Below the pieces are notes generated by a model. It was given only the letters and a program-made list of their open reading frames with translations, made no database searches and was not told the DNA's origin. Shown in pieces: positions 43,542-51,335 of a DNA stretch of 64,000 nucleotides. Source of the DNA: CAVQND01 sp049518415 (lineage in GTDB: Bacteria > Verrucomicrobiota > Verrucomicrobiia > Limisphaerales > UBA8199). The stretch covers positions 1 to 64,000 of the forward strand of contig JBEKRX010000018.1 in NCBI GenBank assembly GCA_049518415.1. The letters are read 5' to 3'. The stretch's first letter is position 1. The number at the start of each line of letters is the position of its first letter. The position numbers were made by a program, and so were the translations under genes.

Positions 43542-46447
43542 ACCTCCAGTTCACCCATCCCTATTACCTGCTGCTGCTGGCCCCGGCGCTGGCCTGGGTG
43601 ATCTGGTTTGCCTGGAAGAGCGACGTCCAGGTCAGCCAGTGGCGCCGCTGGACCGCTCTCGCCATTCGCGCCCTGGTCCTCACGGCCCTGCTCGGCGCCG
43701 TGGCCGGCCTCCAGATGCTGCGCCCGGTCGAGGGCATGAACGTCTTCTTCGTGCTCGACCGCTCCGACAGCATCCCCTCCCCGCAACAGGAAGCCGCCAA
43801 GGATTACGTCAACAAAATCGCCAAACAAAAAAACAGCCTCGACAAAGCCGGCGTGATTGTCTTCGGCAGCGAGGCCAGCATTGAGTCCTCCCCCAGTTCC
43901 GCGGTGGACTTGCAGAAGGTCCAGGCCGTGGTGGGGACCGAGCGGACCGACCTGGCCGCCGCCATCCGCCTCGGCACGGCCGCCTTTCCGGAGACCGGCC
44001 AGAAGCGCCTGGTCTTATTGACCGATGGCAACGAAAACATCGGCGACGCCCTGAGCGCCGTGCTGGGGGCCAACCAGCAGCTTGGCGTAACCGTGGACGT
44101 CGTACCGATGGGCGTGTCCCGCGCCAATGACGTCTCGGTGCAAAAACTCCAGGTGCCCCCGAGGCTCAAAAAAGGCCAGGCCTTCGAGGTCAAGATTTTC
44201 GTCCAGGCCGAGCAGGCCACGCCGGCGACCGTGCGCCTGTTTCGCAACGAGCAGTTTCTCGGCGAAAAACGAGTCGACCTCACCGCGGGCAAGAACCTCT
44301 TCGCCTTCCCCCAGGCGCTGCCCCAGCCCGGCTACTACAGCTATGACGTGCAGGTGGATGTCAAGGGCGACCCCTTGCCGCAGAACAATCGCGCCTCCGG
44401 CTTTGCCATCGTCAGCGGCGATCCCCAAATCCTCATCGTCTCGGCCGACCCCGAAAAGGACAAGCCCCTGGCGGCCGCCCTCCAGGCCTCCCACATCACC
44501 AACCGCCTCGTCGGCCTGGACCGCTTCCCCGCCACCCTGGCCGAGATGCAGAACTACGATGCCATCTTCATCAGCAACGTCGAGGCCGGCGACGCCCACC
44601 TGGGCAACGACCGCCTCAAGCTGCTCGAGAGCGCCGTCCGCGATTTCGGCGTTGGCCTGACCTGCATTGGCGGCGACCAGGCTTACGCCGCCGGCAGCTA
44701 CCGCGGCACCCCGCTCGAATCCACCCTGCCCCTCAGCATGGAACTGGACAGCAAAAAGGTCCTCCCCAGCGGCGCCGTCGTCCTCATCATGCACGGCATG
44801 GAGTTCAACAACGGCAACCAGGTCGCCCGCGATTGCGCCGAGGGCGTGCTGGCCGCCCTCGGCCCCGCCGATGAGATGGGCGTGCTGCTGTGGGACGGCA
44901 CCGAGCGCTGGGTCTTCGAGCTCCAGAAAGTGGGCAACAAGAAAGACCTCGCCGCCCAAATCGCCGGCATGAACCAGGGCGATATGGTCGGCTTCCAGGG
45001 CCCCCTCGAAAAGGCGCACGCCGCCCTCCGTAAATCCACCGCCAACCTCAAGCATATCATCATCTTCAGCGACGGCGATCCCCAGGCCCCCACCGAGGAG
45101 TTGCTCAAGGCCATTGTCGACGACCGCATCAGCGTCAGCACCATTCTCATCTCCGGCCATTCCGGGCCCGATACCATGGAGTTCATGGCCGAGCGCGGCA
45201 AGGGCCGCGCCTACAACGTCACCTCGCCCGATGACCTGCCCCAGGTCTTCATCAAGGAAACGGCCGTGATCCTCAAGTCCGCCATTTACGAAGAGCCCTT
45301 CACACCCCAGGTCCGCTCCCTCAGCGAGGTCGTGCGCGGCATCAGCCCGGCCGATTACCCGAAGCTCCTCGGCTACGTCGCCACCACCCCCAAGCCGCGC
45401 GCCGAAACACCCCTCTGGACCGATAAAGGCGACCCGCTCCTGGCCCATTGGCAATACGGCCTCGGCCGCGCCGTCGCCTTCACCTCCGACGCCAGGGCCA
45501 AGTGGGGCAAACTCTGGCTCAACTGGGATAAATACCGCCAGTTCTGGTCCCAAATCGCCCAATGGAGCCTGCGCCGCCTCGAGAACGCCGACTTCCACAC
45601 CGAGGTCACCATCGACAAAGGCGAGGCCGTGCTCGGCGTGGACGCCTCCGACGCACAAGGCAATTACCGGAATTTCCTCAACCTCCAGGCCCTGGTCGTC
45701 AGTCCCAAAGGCCAGAAGCAGACCATCCATGTCGAACAGACCGGCCCGGGCCATTATGAAGCCCGTTTCCCGACCAGGGAAGTCGGCTCCTACAACTTGA
45801 ACCTCTTGGAAATCAAAGACGGCCAGGTGCGCGGCTCCCAAAGGCTCGGCGCCAGCGTCAATTATTCCCCGGAGTTCAACGCCATCGAACCCAATCTCAA
45901 CCTCTTGCGCCGCCTCGCCGAGAGCGGCAAGGGCAAACTCCTGGACCCCGCCTCCCTGGACCTCAACCCCTTCTCGCACGACCGCCAGAAAACCTACCAG
46001 CCCCGCGCCCTCTGGGAATCGCTCATCCGCTTTGCCGTCCTGCTCTTCATCCTCGACGTCGCCGTCCGCCGCATCCAACTCGACCGCGACGAGTTGCGCC
46101 GCGCCATGCAGAAACTCCGGGCCTGGCTCCTCTTCTGGGAGGGCGTGCCCCGCAGCCCTCAGGCCGAAGAATCCCTGGCCGCCCTCCTGGCCCGCCGCGA
46201 CGCCGTTCGCTCCCGCCAAACCGCCCCCGCCGCCCAACCTGACCCCGACCTGTTCCGCCCGCAAAAGACGCCTGCCCTGCCTTTGCCGGGGGCGGAGCCC
46301 CCCGACGCCCTGGCCCCCGGCCCGCCCCGGCCCGGCGTCGAACTGGCCGCCCAACCGGCCGGGACCGCCCTCGAAGAGCCCGCCCCCGCCAGCACGACCA
46401 GCCGCCTCCTCGAGGCCAAGCGCCGCGCCCAACAGCGCAGAAGATAA
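43538..46447 (+). CDS. vWA/glutamine-amidotransferase-like membrane protein
   Basis: 969 residues from GTG 43538, overlapping the previous stop (GTGA). Two N-terminal TMs (HPYYLLLLAPALAWVIWFA and TALAIRALVLTALLGAVAGL). A vWA domain with FVLDRSDSIPSP (DxSxS) and the later TDGNENIGDALSA. A beta-rich section follows, then a GATase1-like domain (VSGDPQILIVSADPEKDKPL, GLTCIGGDQAYAAG). Another vWA-like stretch includes IIIFSDGDPQAP. A TM (LIRFAVLLFILDVAVRRIQL) and a long Pro/Ala-rich, basic C-terminal tail end the protein. Such vWA-GATase1 fusions occur in MoxR clusters of Verrucomicrobia and Planctomycetes. Last gene of the operon. Confidence 0.9.
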   Translation: MNLQFTHPYYLLLLAPALAWVIWFAWKSDVQVSQWRRWTALAIRALVLTALLGAVAGLQMLRPVEGMNVFFVLDRSDSIPSPQQEAAKDYVNKIAKQKNSLDKAGVIVFGSEASIESSPSSAVDLQKVQAVVGTERTDLAAAIRLGTAAFPETGQKRLVLLTDGNENIGDALSAVLGANQQLGVTVDVVPMGVSRANDVSVQKLQVPPRLKKGQAFEVKIFVQAEQATPATVRLFRNEQFLGEKRVDLTAGKNLFAFPQALPQPGYYSYDVQVDVKGDPLPQNNRASGFAIVSGDPQILIVSADPEKDKPLAAALQASHITNRLVGLDRFPATLAEMQNYDAIFISNVEAGDAHLGNDRLKLLESAVRDFGVGLTCIGGDQAYAAGSYRGTPLESTLPLSMELDSKKVLPSGAVVLIMHGMEFNNGNQVARDCAEGVLAALGPADEMGVLLWDGTERWVFELQKVGNKKDLAAQIAGMNQGDMVGFQGPLEKAHAALRKSTANLKHIIIFSDGDPQAPTEELLKAIVDDRISVSTILISGHSGPDTMEFMAERGKGRAYNVTSPDDLPQVFIKETAVILKSAIYEEPFTPQVRSLSEVVRGISPADYPKLLGYVATTPKPRAETPLWTDKGDPLLAHWQYGLGRAVAFTSDARAKWGKLWLNWDKYRQFWSQIAQWSLRRLENADFHTEVTIDKGEAVLGVDASDAQGNYRNFLNLQALVVSPKGQKQTIHVEQTGPGHYEARFPTREVGSYNLNLLEIKDGQVRGSQRLGASVNYSPEFNAIEPNLNLLRRLAESGKGKLLDPASLDLNPFSHDRQKTYQPRALWESLIRFAVLLFILDVAVRRIQLDRDELRRAMQKLRAWLLFWEGVPRSPQAEESLAALLARRDAVRSRQTAPAAQPDPDLFRPQKTPALPLPGAEPPDALAPGPPRPGVELAAQPAGTALEEPAPASTTSRLLEAKRRAQQRRR

Positions 46448-46472
46448 AAGCCGAAACCCGAAGCCCGAACGC

Positions 46473-46640
46473 CGTAGCCGCCGGCGTAAGCCGGCTCAAA
46501 CCTCCGCGCTACGCTGCCTGGCGCAGGCAGACGCTCGGGGGCAGTCACCACGCGCCCCCGTCCAGCCCCCCGTAGCCGCCGGCGTAAGCCGGCTCAAACT
46601 GCCGCGTTACGCTGCCTGGCGCCGGCAGGCGCGCGCCCCG
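46473..46640. repeat. Tandem pair of GTAGCCGCCGGCG repeats
   Basis: GTAGCCGCCGGCGTAAGCCG with GCTCAAAC at 46473-46500 and again at 46572-46599; each is followed by a CGC(T/C)TACGCTGCCTGGCGC(A/C)GGCAG tail. The 16-bp palindrome GCCGGCGTAAGCCGGC is inside each. The spacing is 99 bp. Downstream, CGTTCGC-type heptamers repeat four times at 46663-46690. The stretch 46448-46704 contains no gene. Confidence 0.85.
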
Positions 46641-46704
46641 AGCGCATGCAAGAGGGAAAGGCCGTTCGCCGTTCGCCATTCGCCGTTCGCAAACACTCCC
46701 ATGC

Positions 46705-46800
46705 GAGGAGTTCCCGGATTACATCACCCAGGGCGAGTCGCTTGAGGACTTGCGGGAGCATCTGCGCGATCTGTACGCGGATTTGTCCGGCGGGCTACGG
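46705..46800 (+). pseudogene. HicB-like antitoxin fragment
   Basis: The open frame reads EEFPDYITQGESLEDLREHL then RDLYADLSGG, the HicB/UPF0150 fold core (an aromatic-Pro-Asp-Tyr pattern and GESLEDLxExLxDLYxDL). No start codon with the N-terminal strands (usually MKYxVxxxx-E-EDG) precedes it, because the sequence before 46705 is repeat DNA. The frame continues without a typical HicB C-terminal DNA-binding tail. No HicA is adjacent. A dead fragment. Confidence 0.7.
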
Positions 46801-46837
46801 AATGTGTGTCGCGCGGCAAAACATTCGGCTTGCCAAA

Positions 46838-46860
46838 CATTATGCTTCATATACATAATG
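46838..46860. promoter_or_regulatory. 7-bp inverted repeat upstream of AAA ATPase gene
   Basis: CATTATG at 46838-46844 and CATAATG at 46854-46860 around a 9-nt spacer (CTTCATATA), 18 bp before the ATG at 46878. The AT-rich block contrasts with its GC-rich surroundings and could include a -10-like element or an operator. No other copy is seen. Confidence 0.4.
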
Positions 46861-46877
46861 ACCTTCGTACATAGCGC

Positions 46878-48188
46878 ATGAACTTGGAATTCACGAACCG
46901 GGCGGCAGAGTTGAAGGAACTCGATGCGGCTGCGAAATCAGGCGGCCTGTTGGTGGTATTCGGACGGCGCCGGGTGGGAAAGACGCGCCTGCTCGTCCAT
47001 TGGCTCGAACCGCGGGGCGGACTTTACAGCCAGGCCATCGAGGCAGCCAAGGAAATCCAACTGGACCAGGCCTATCAGGACGTAAAGGGCCAGTTGGAGA
47101 CGAGTCTGGTGCCCAAGAGCTGGGCGGAGTTCTTTGAACTGGTTGGCCTGCGGAAAGGGCCATTCATTCTCTGCGTGGACGAATTTCCCTATCTGGTGGC
47201 CTCGGACCCGTCCCTGCCAAGTGTCATTCAACGCTGGCTGGATCACGGCCGGGCAAAGCAGCGCCTGTTAGTATTGGCCGGCTCCAGCACACGGATGATG
47301 AATGACCTGTTCCTGAACCGGGCGGCCCCCCTTTACCACCGCGCCCGAAAACTGCTCCAGATCAAGCCGATGAGTTACGGGGCGTTTTGCCAGGCCTGTA
47401 ACCTGGACCCGGCCGACATGGAGTCATTCAACCGCTTCGCGATGGTCGGGGGAATCCCAAAGTATTGGGAATTTCTCGAACCCGGGCAATCGGCGATTGA
47501 GTTGGCCGAGGAGTTGTTTTTTGGTTTCGCTCCCTACCTGGAGCAAGAACCAGCCCGCATTCTGCGGGATGAGGGGATCGCGGGGATGAATGCCATTTCC
47601 CTTTTGGAAACCATTGGCCGGGGCGCGGAGAAGCCCTCCGAGATGGCGGCCAGGATGGCGACCCGGCAAACCAATCTCTCACGATTACTCCAACAACTGC
47701 TGGATGCCTCGATTCTGGAACGGGAGTTTCCTTTTGCCGAGAGCGCCAGGTCCACCAAGAAGACGCTCTATCGCATTCAGGACCCGACGCTCCGGTTCTG
47801 GTTCCGGGTGTTTTCGCCCCACCGCACCCGGTGGCACCGATATGAGGCGGCAGAGAAAGCCAGGCTGCTCCATGAACACGCGGCGACTGTGTTTGAGGAT
47901 TTTTGCCGCCGCCGCCATCTGGAAGCCGCCCGGTATTGGGAAGGCCGCCTGGAATTTGACTTTGTGCGCCAGGAAAAACCCGGGCGGCTGATCGTCACCG
48001 AAGTAAAGTGGCGGCGGTTATCCGCGACCGAGAAGGCCCAGGTCGAGGAGCGCCTGAAAGCGAATTGGCAAAAATCGGTTCTGTCCCGCAGGTATCCAAC
48101 CGCTGAGTTTGAAGTTCTGGATGCGACGGTGCTGGCGATGGATCGCCCGCCCCTGGGCAATGCGCGGCCGACCGCGACGTGGAAGTGA
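46878..48188 (+). CDS. AAA ATPase with DUF234 (archaeal-type ATP-binding protein)
   Basis: 436 residues. N-terminal AAA domain: FGRRRVGKTRLLVHWL (Walker A) and FILCVDEFPYLVASDP (Walker B). The middle is a winged-helix-like region (PSEMAARMATRQTNLSRLLQ), and the C-terminus is DUF234: IQDPTLRFWFRVFSPHR with a nuclease-like core in LEFDFVRQEKPGRLIVTEVKWRR (D-ExK pattern). Members are common in accessory genome regions of bacteria and archaea. Function unknown; the PD-(D/E)xK-like end suggests nucleic-acid cleavage. An inverted repeat stands just upstream, and a HicB remnant precedes it. Confidence 0.88.
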   Translation: MNLEFTNRAAELKELDAAAKSGGLLVVFGRRRVGKTRLLVHWLEPRGGLYSQAIEAAKEIQLDQAYQDVKGQLETSLVPKSWAEFFELVGLRKGPFILCVDEFPYLVASDPSLPSVIQRWLDHGRAKQRLLVLAGSSTRMMNDLFLNRAAPLYHRARKLLQIKPMSYGAFCQACNLDPADMESFNRFAMVGGIPKYWEFLEPGQSAIELAEELFFGFAPYLEQEPARILRDEGIAGMNAISLLETIGRGAEKPSEMAARMATRQTNLSRLLQQLLDASILEREFPFAESARSTKKTLYRIQDPTLRFWFRVFSPHRTRWHRYEAAEKARLLHEHAATVFEDFCRRRHLEAARYWEGRLEFDFVRQEKPGRLIVTEVKWRRLSATEKAQVEERLKANWQKSVLSRRYPTAEFEVLDATVLAMDRPPLGNARPTATWK

Positions 48189-48470
48189 CGCACCTGGCGC
48201 TGGACGCGCAATGCACGTGCCATGACCGCAATACAACCGCCGGCAGACCCAAAAACTGAAGCCGCACTCGTCGATTTGTCAATTGTTGAGATGCGACCCC
48301 TCTGCTTGGCCACCTGCCGCGCGAGGGCTTCACTTGTTCCCCCGCAGTCAGGGTGGCAGCAATTCGATCGTGGACCTTCTGGCCGCCGTGCGTTGCGACA
48401 GAGAGTTGCCTGCCAACGACGCCACGAACGCGAATAGCCATGGCGCGTCTCATTTTGCTCTGCACTTTCC

Positions 48471-50291
48471 TCAAGCGGGAGGGAGCCCCGCGAAGCCAGC
48501 CAGCGCCTTAGCCAGCTCGTGAATCTCTTGCGGCAAGTCCACCGGCTTCAGCATCTCAGCCAGTTTTACGTCAGAGAACTGGCCCCAGCCCTTATCCTGA
48601 AGCCACCGCTTCACGCCCGGCAGCACCACATCCTTGGCGTCGGCTAGGGCAAGTTTTTCCGAGGACCAATGCTTGTCAAGAAATTCGCGCGCCATCCGCG
48701 CCATCGTGGCGGCGTCCCAGGGCTCCTTGGCGCGGTGACGGATTTCGTCGAGGGTCTGCACCATGCGGTCGTTCGCCGAGTTGCGCGATGCTTCCAGCAG
48801 CCGATCGAACTCGGCACGGAGCAGCCTGTCGTCGAATGTCGTTTGCCGGCCATCGCCACCCACCAACCGCGCTATGGTGGGCAGATGGAGCAGGTAATTC
48901 TCGATCTCTGTACGCCGCCAGATGTGCCACCGGATGTGATCCGCCGGCAGCGAAGCCTCCAACCTGTCAGGATCAGGATGATAATCGCGGTCGGCGATCG
49001 CGAATATTTCGAGCGCTGGCCCTGTGACGGCGATCATTTGCTGCAGCAACCCGCGGAGTCGAGCCATGTCGTGCTGCTTCCACGGGTTGCCTTTCGCGAA
49101 GCAGAAGGCCACCCGCCGCTCGATCTGTTGCCATACGTTCTGGCCGACGCACTTGGCGCAAAACAGCGACAAAATGTCTCGGTCGGCGCGATCTTCTACC
49201 ACCAGGACACGACGGTACGCCTGAATCATCGTCAACTGGGATGGATCGAGCGAGCCGAGCCGGTCCAGCGTGTCATAGACGTCGAATGCCACCGCGAGCC
49301 GCGCGGGGGGGCCGTGATCCAGCGCCAGGATGTTTTCCGGGCTGAAACGTGTAATCATCTCCCGAGAATGGGTGGCCATGAGGACCTGTTTGCCTTGCTC
49401 GACCAAACGCCGGAGCTCGCTCAACAGGACGCCCTGCAGAGAACCGTGAAGGTGCACATCTGGTTCATCCAGCAGGATGACGCTGGGGCGTTTGAGGAGC
49501 ACGAAACCGAAAAGATACAGGAACTGCTGGAATCCACTCCCGGCTGAGAAGATGTCGAAATCCTTGGGGCGGTCCTGTTCATGGTAGGTGACCGTGATGT
49601 AACGATCCGTGGCCTCGTCCCAGCGGATTTCCATGTCTTTCAGGGCGGGAAAGCTGCGCCGCATGATCTCGGTGAGGCTGTCGAGATGCCCCTGGTTTTT
49701 GATTTCCAGCAGCAGGTTCCTGATTACCGTGTGGACCCGGCCGCGCCCCAACTCGTCTTCAATGGCCGCCGAAAGTCTGCGTTCCTCCCGCGGCAGGAAC
49801 ATCGAGAATACCGGCAAGTAAGCCATCCGAAACTCCAGCAGTTGTGCCAGGGCCTCCTGCGAGCCGTCCGAAGGCACGATGGAAACACCGAAGCGGTTGA
49901 AGTCGAGCTTCACCGTCGCCGTAACCTTCAAACCGGTGTCGAAAACAACCGTAACCCGGATGCGGCGTTGCTTGCCACCCTGCATGGTCTTTCGGTCGGT
50001 CCAGATGTCCATCGGATTCGAAACCGGAAGGACGTAGAAATCCTCCGGGGCGATCGTTCGGTTGCGTAACTCGATGCGGCCACGGCCTTCACTGCCGCCA
50101 CCGGGCCGCCCGGTCTCATCATTGCGCCTCTGTAAAGAATGGTGGGTGCAAAAATCGAATAGCGCCAGGGCCTGCAGCAAGGTCGTTTTGCCGGAGTTGT
50201 TGGCGCCTACCAAACAGTCAAAGTCACGCAGGTCCACCTGAACGGACTCGAACCGTTTGAAATTCTCAATGATAACTCTGTTAACCCGCAT
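48471..50291 (-). CDS. OLD-family-like AAA ATPase with TOPRIM/DUF4435-type C-terminus
   Basis: 606 residues from ATG 50291 (MRVNRVIIENFKRFESVQVD). ABC-like ATPase: Walker A GANNSGKTTLLQAL, signature-like FDIFSAGSGFQQFLYL, Walker B PSVILLDEPDVHLHG, with VLMATHSREMI after it. The C-terminal half starts RVLVVEDRADRDILSLF (acidic Glu) and includes FAIADRDYHPDPDR and WRRTEIENYLLHL, the Glu/Asp pattern of TOPRIM or DUF4435 nuclease-like modules found after AAA domains. OLD proteins act in phage defence and DNA repair. No obvious partner (GajB-like helicase or RT) is adjacent. Adjacent to another accessory ATPase on the opposite strand. Confidence 0.85.
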   Translation of the reverse strand: MRVNRVIIENFKRFESVQVDLRDFDCLVGANNSGKTTLLQALALFDFCTHHSLQRRNDETGRPGGGSEGRGRIELRNRTIAPEDFYVLPVSNPMDIWTDRKTMQGGKQRRIRVTVVFDTGLKVTATVKLDFNRFGVSIVPSDGSQEALAQLLEFRMAYLPVFSMFLPREERRLSAAIEDELGRGRVHTVIRNLLLEIKNQGHLDSLTEIMRRSFPALKDMEIRWDEATDRYITVTYHEQDRPKDFDIFSAGSGFQQFLYLFGFVLLKRPSVILLDEPDVHLHGSLQGVLLSELRRLVEQGKQVLMATHSREMITRFSPENILALDHGPPARLAVAFDVYDTLDRLGSLDPSQLTMIQAYRRVLVVEDRADRDILSLFCAKCVGQNVWQQIERRVAFCFAKGNPWKQHDMARLRGLLQQMIAVTGPALEIFAIADRDYHPDPDRLEASLPADHIRWHIWRRTEIENYLLHLPTIARLVGGDGRQTTFDDRLLRAEFDRLLEASRNSANDRMVQTLDEIRHRAKEPWDAATMARMAREFLDKHWSSEKLALADAKDVVLPGVKRWLQDKGWGQFSDVKLAEMLKPVDLPQEIHELAKALAGFAGLPPA

Positions 50292-50634
50292 GTCCACTAC
50301 TTTAACCAAAGGCACGCCCTGCCGCCAGCGATTTATCAATCAAAGGCAGGCAGGCGAGACGCCTGCCCCACTATCGACCGGCGGATTTTTCGCCGCATGG
50401 GGATGGCGGCCCCCCGATGGCCCGGCCGCGACGGCGGCGGCGGCGGCTGGTTTGGAGTTGTAATCTCGCCGGCGGGCCAGGTCTGTGAGGATATGGGCGA
50501 TAGGTAAGCGTCACTTATATGGTTTCCTCTGCCCAAAATGACTTTAGTTTGCTTGACTCTGGCCGGGATATCATCAGATTGTTGCGCTTGCGCCGTCTTG
50601 AGCCAGACGGGGGCGGCGGGCGGTTTTTTGGCCG
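50292..50634. other. Intergenic region between OLD-like ATPase and sdhC
   Basis: About 340 bp. It contains the third copy of the RRDACPT palindrome (50349-50373) and a GGCGGCGGCGGCGG-like run near 50433-50450. It must hold the divergent promoters of the ATPase gene and the sdh operon, but no convincing -35/-10 pair stands out. Confidence 0.5.
50349..50373. repeat. RRDACPT/GQASRLP palindromic repeat, copy 3 (intergenic)
   Basis: GGCAGGCGAGACGCCTGCC at 50349-50367 followed by CCACTA. Same orientation as copy 1. Here it is outside any gene. Confidence 0.85.
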
Positions 50635-51327
50635 ATGAAACTGATCACGAACATTTTTGGGTCGTCGCTGGGCAAGAAGTACGTCCAGGCGACGACGGGA
50701 TGCATCCTGTTCCTGTTCGTCCTGGGGCACTTGGCGGGCAATTTGCAGGTGTTCCTGGGCCGGGAGGTCATCAATCGCTACGGCCATTTCCTGCAGTCGA
50801 ACGTGGAACTGCTCTGGCCGGTGCGCATGGTCCTGCTGCTCCTGCTGGGGCTGCATCTGTGGTCGGCGGTGACACTGACGCTGGAGAACCGGGCGGCGCG
50901 GCCGGTGGGCTACGCCCGGTATCAGCCGGTCGGCTCGACCTTCGCCTCGCGGTGGATGTTTGTGGGCGGGCTGATGATCTTCGTTTTCGTGGTCTATCAC
51001 CTCCTGCACTACACGGTCGAGGCGAGCGCCATCAATTTTACCGGCCAGGATTTCGAGACGTACCTGGACCCGCAGCAGCGGCACGACGTGTTCCGGATGA
51101 TTGTGGTGGGTTTCAGCAACGGGTGGGTCTCGGCCTTCTACGTCCTGGGCCTCGGCCTGCTCTGCCTGCATCTGAGCCACGGCGCCAGCAGCCTCTTCCA
51201 GTCCCTGGGCTGGAAGAACGACGCCTACCGGCCTTGGCTGGACCGGTTGGCGGTGGTCGTCGCGGTCGTGGTTTTTCTCGGCTATAGCTCCATCCCGGTG
51301 GCGATTCTGCTGGGCTACGGCAAGTAA
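50635..51327 (+). CDS. sdhC: succinate dehydrogenase cytochrome b subunit
   Basis: 230 residues with five TMs, the size and layout of the single-subunit diheme cytochrome b558 type used with menaquinone. Opening: GSSLGKKYVQATTGCILFLF. Candidate heme-ligand His residues: HLAGNLQVF, GLHLWSAV, YHLLHYTVE and LHLSHGASS. Membrane anchor of complex II, carrying electrons to the quinone pool. First gene of sdhCAB; sdhA begins 8 bp after its stop. No sdhD is expected for this type. Confidence 0.93.
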   Translation: MKLITNIFGSSLGKKYVQATTGCILFLFVLGHLAGNLQVFLGREVINRYGHFLQSNVELLWPVRMVLLLLLGLHLWSAVTLTLENRAARPVGYARYQPVGSTFASRWMFVGGLMIFVFVVYHLLHYTVEASAINFTGQDFETYLDPQQRHDVFRMIVVGFSNGWVSAFYVLGLGLLCLHLSHGASSLFQSLGWKNDAYRPWLDRLAVVVAVVVFLGYSSIPVAILLGYGK

Positions 51328-51335
51328 GCGCTAAC

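Noticed and set aside
44015..46432. 805-codon minus-strand ORF opposite the vWA-GATase gene
   Set aside because: Its sequence is Gly/Ala/Glu-rich with no domain, exactly antisense to a gene with clear vWA motifs; an effect of high GC.
48189..48470. Possible PIN-domain or toxin gene after the AAA/DUF234 gene
   Set aside because: Short ORFs on both strands lack the acidic PIN motifs or any other recognisable domain.
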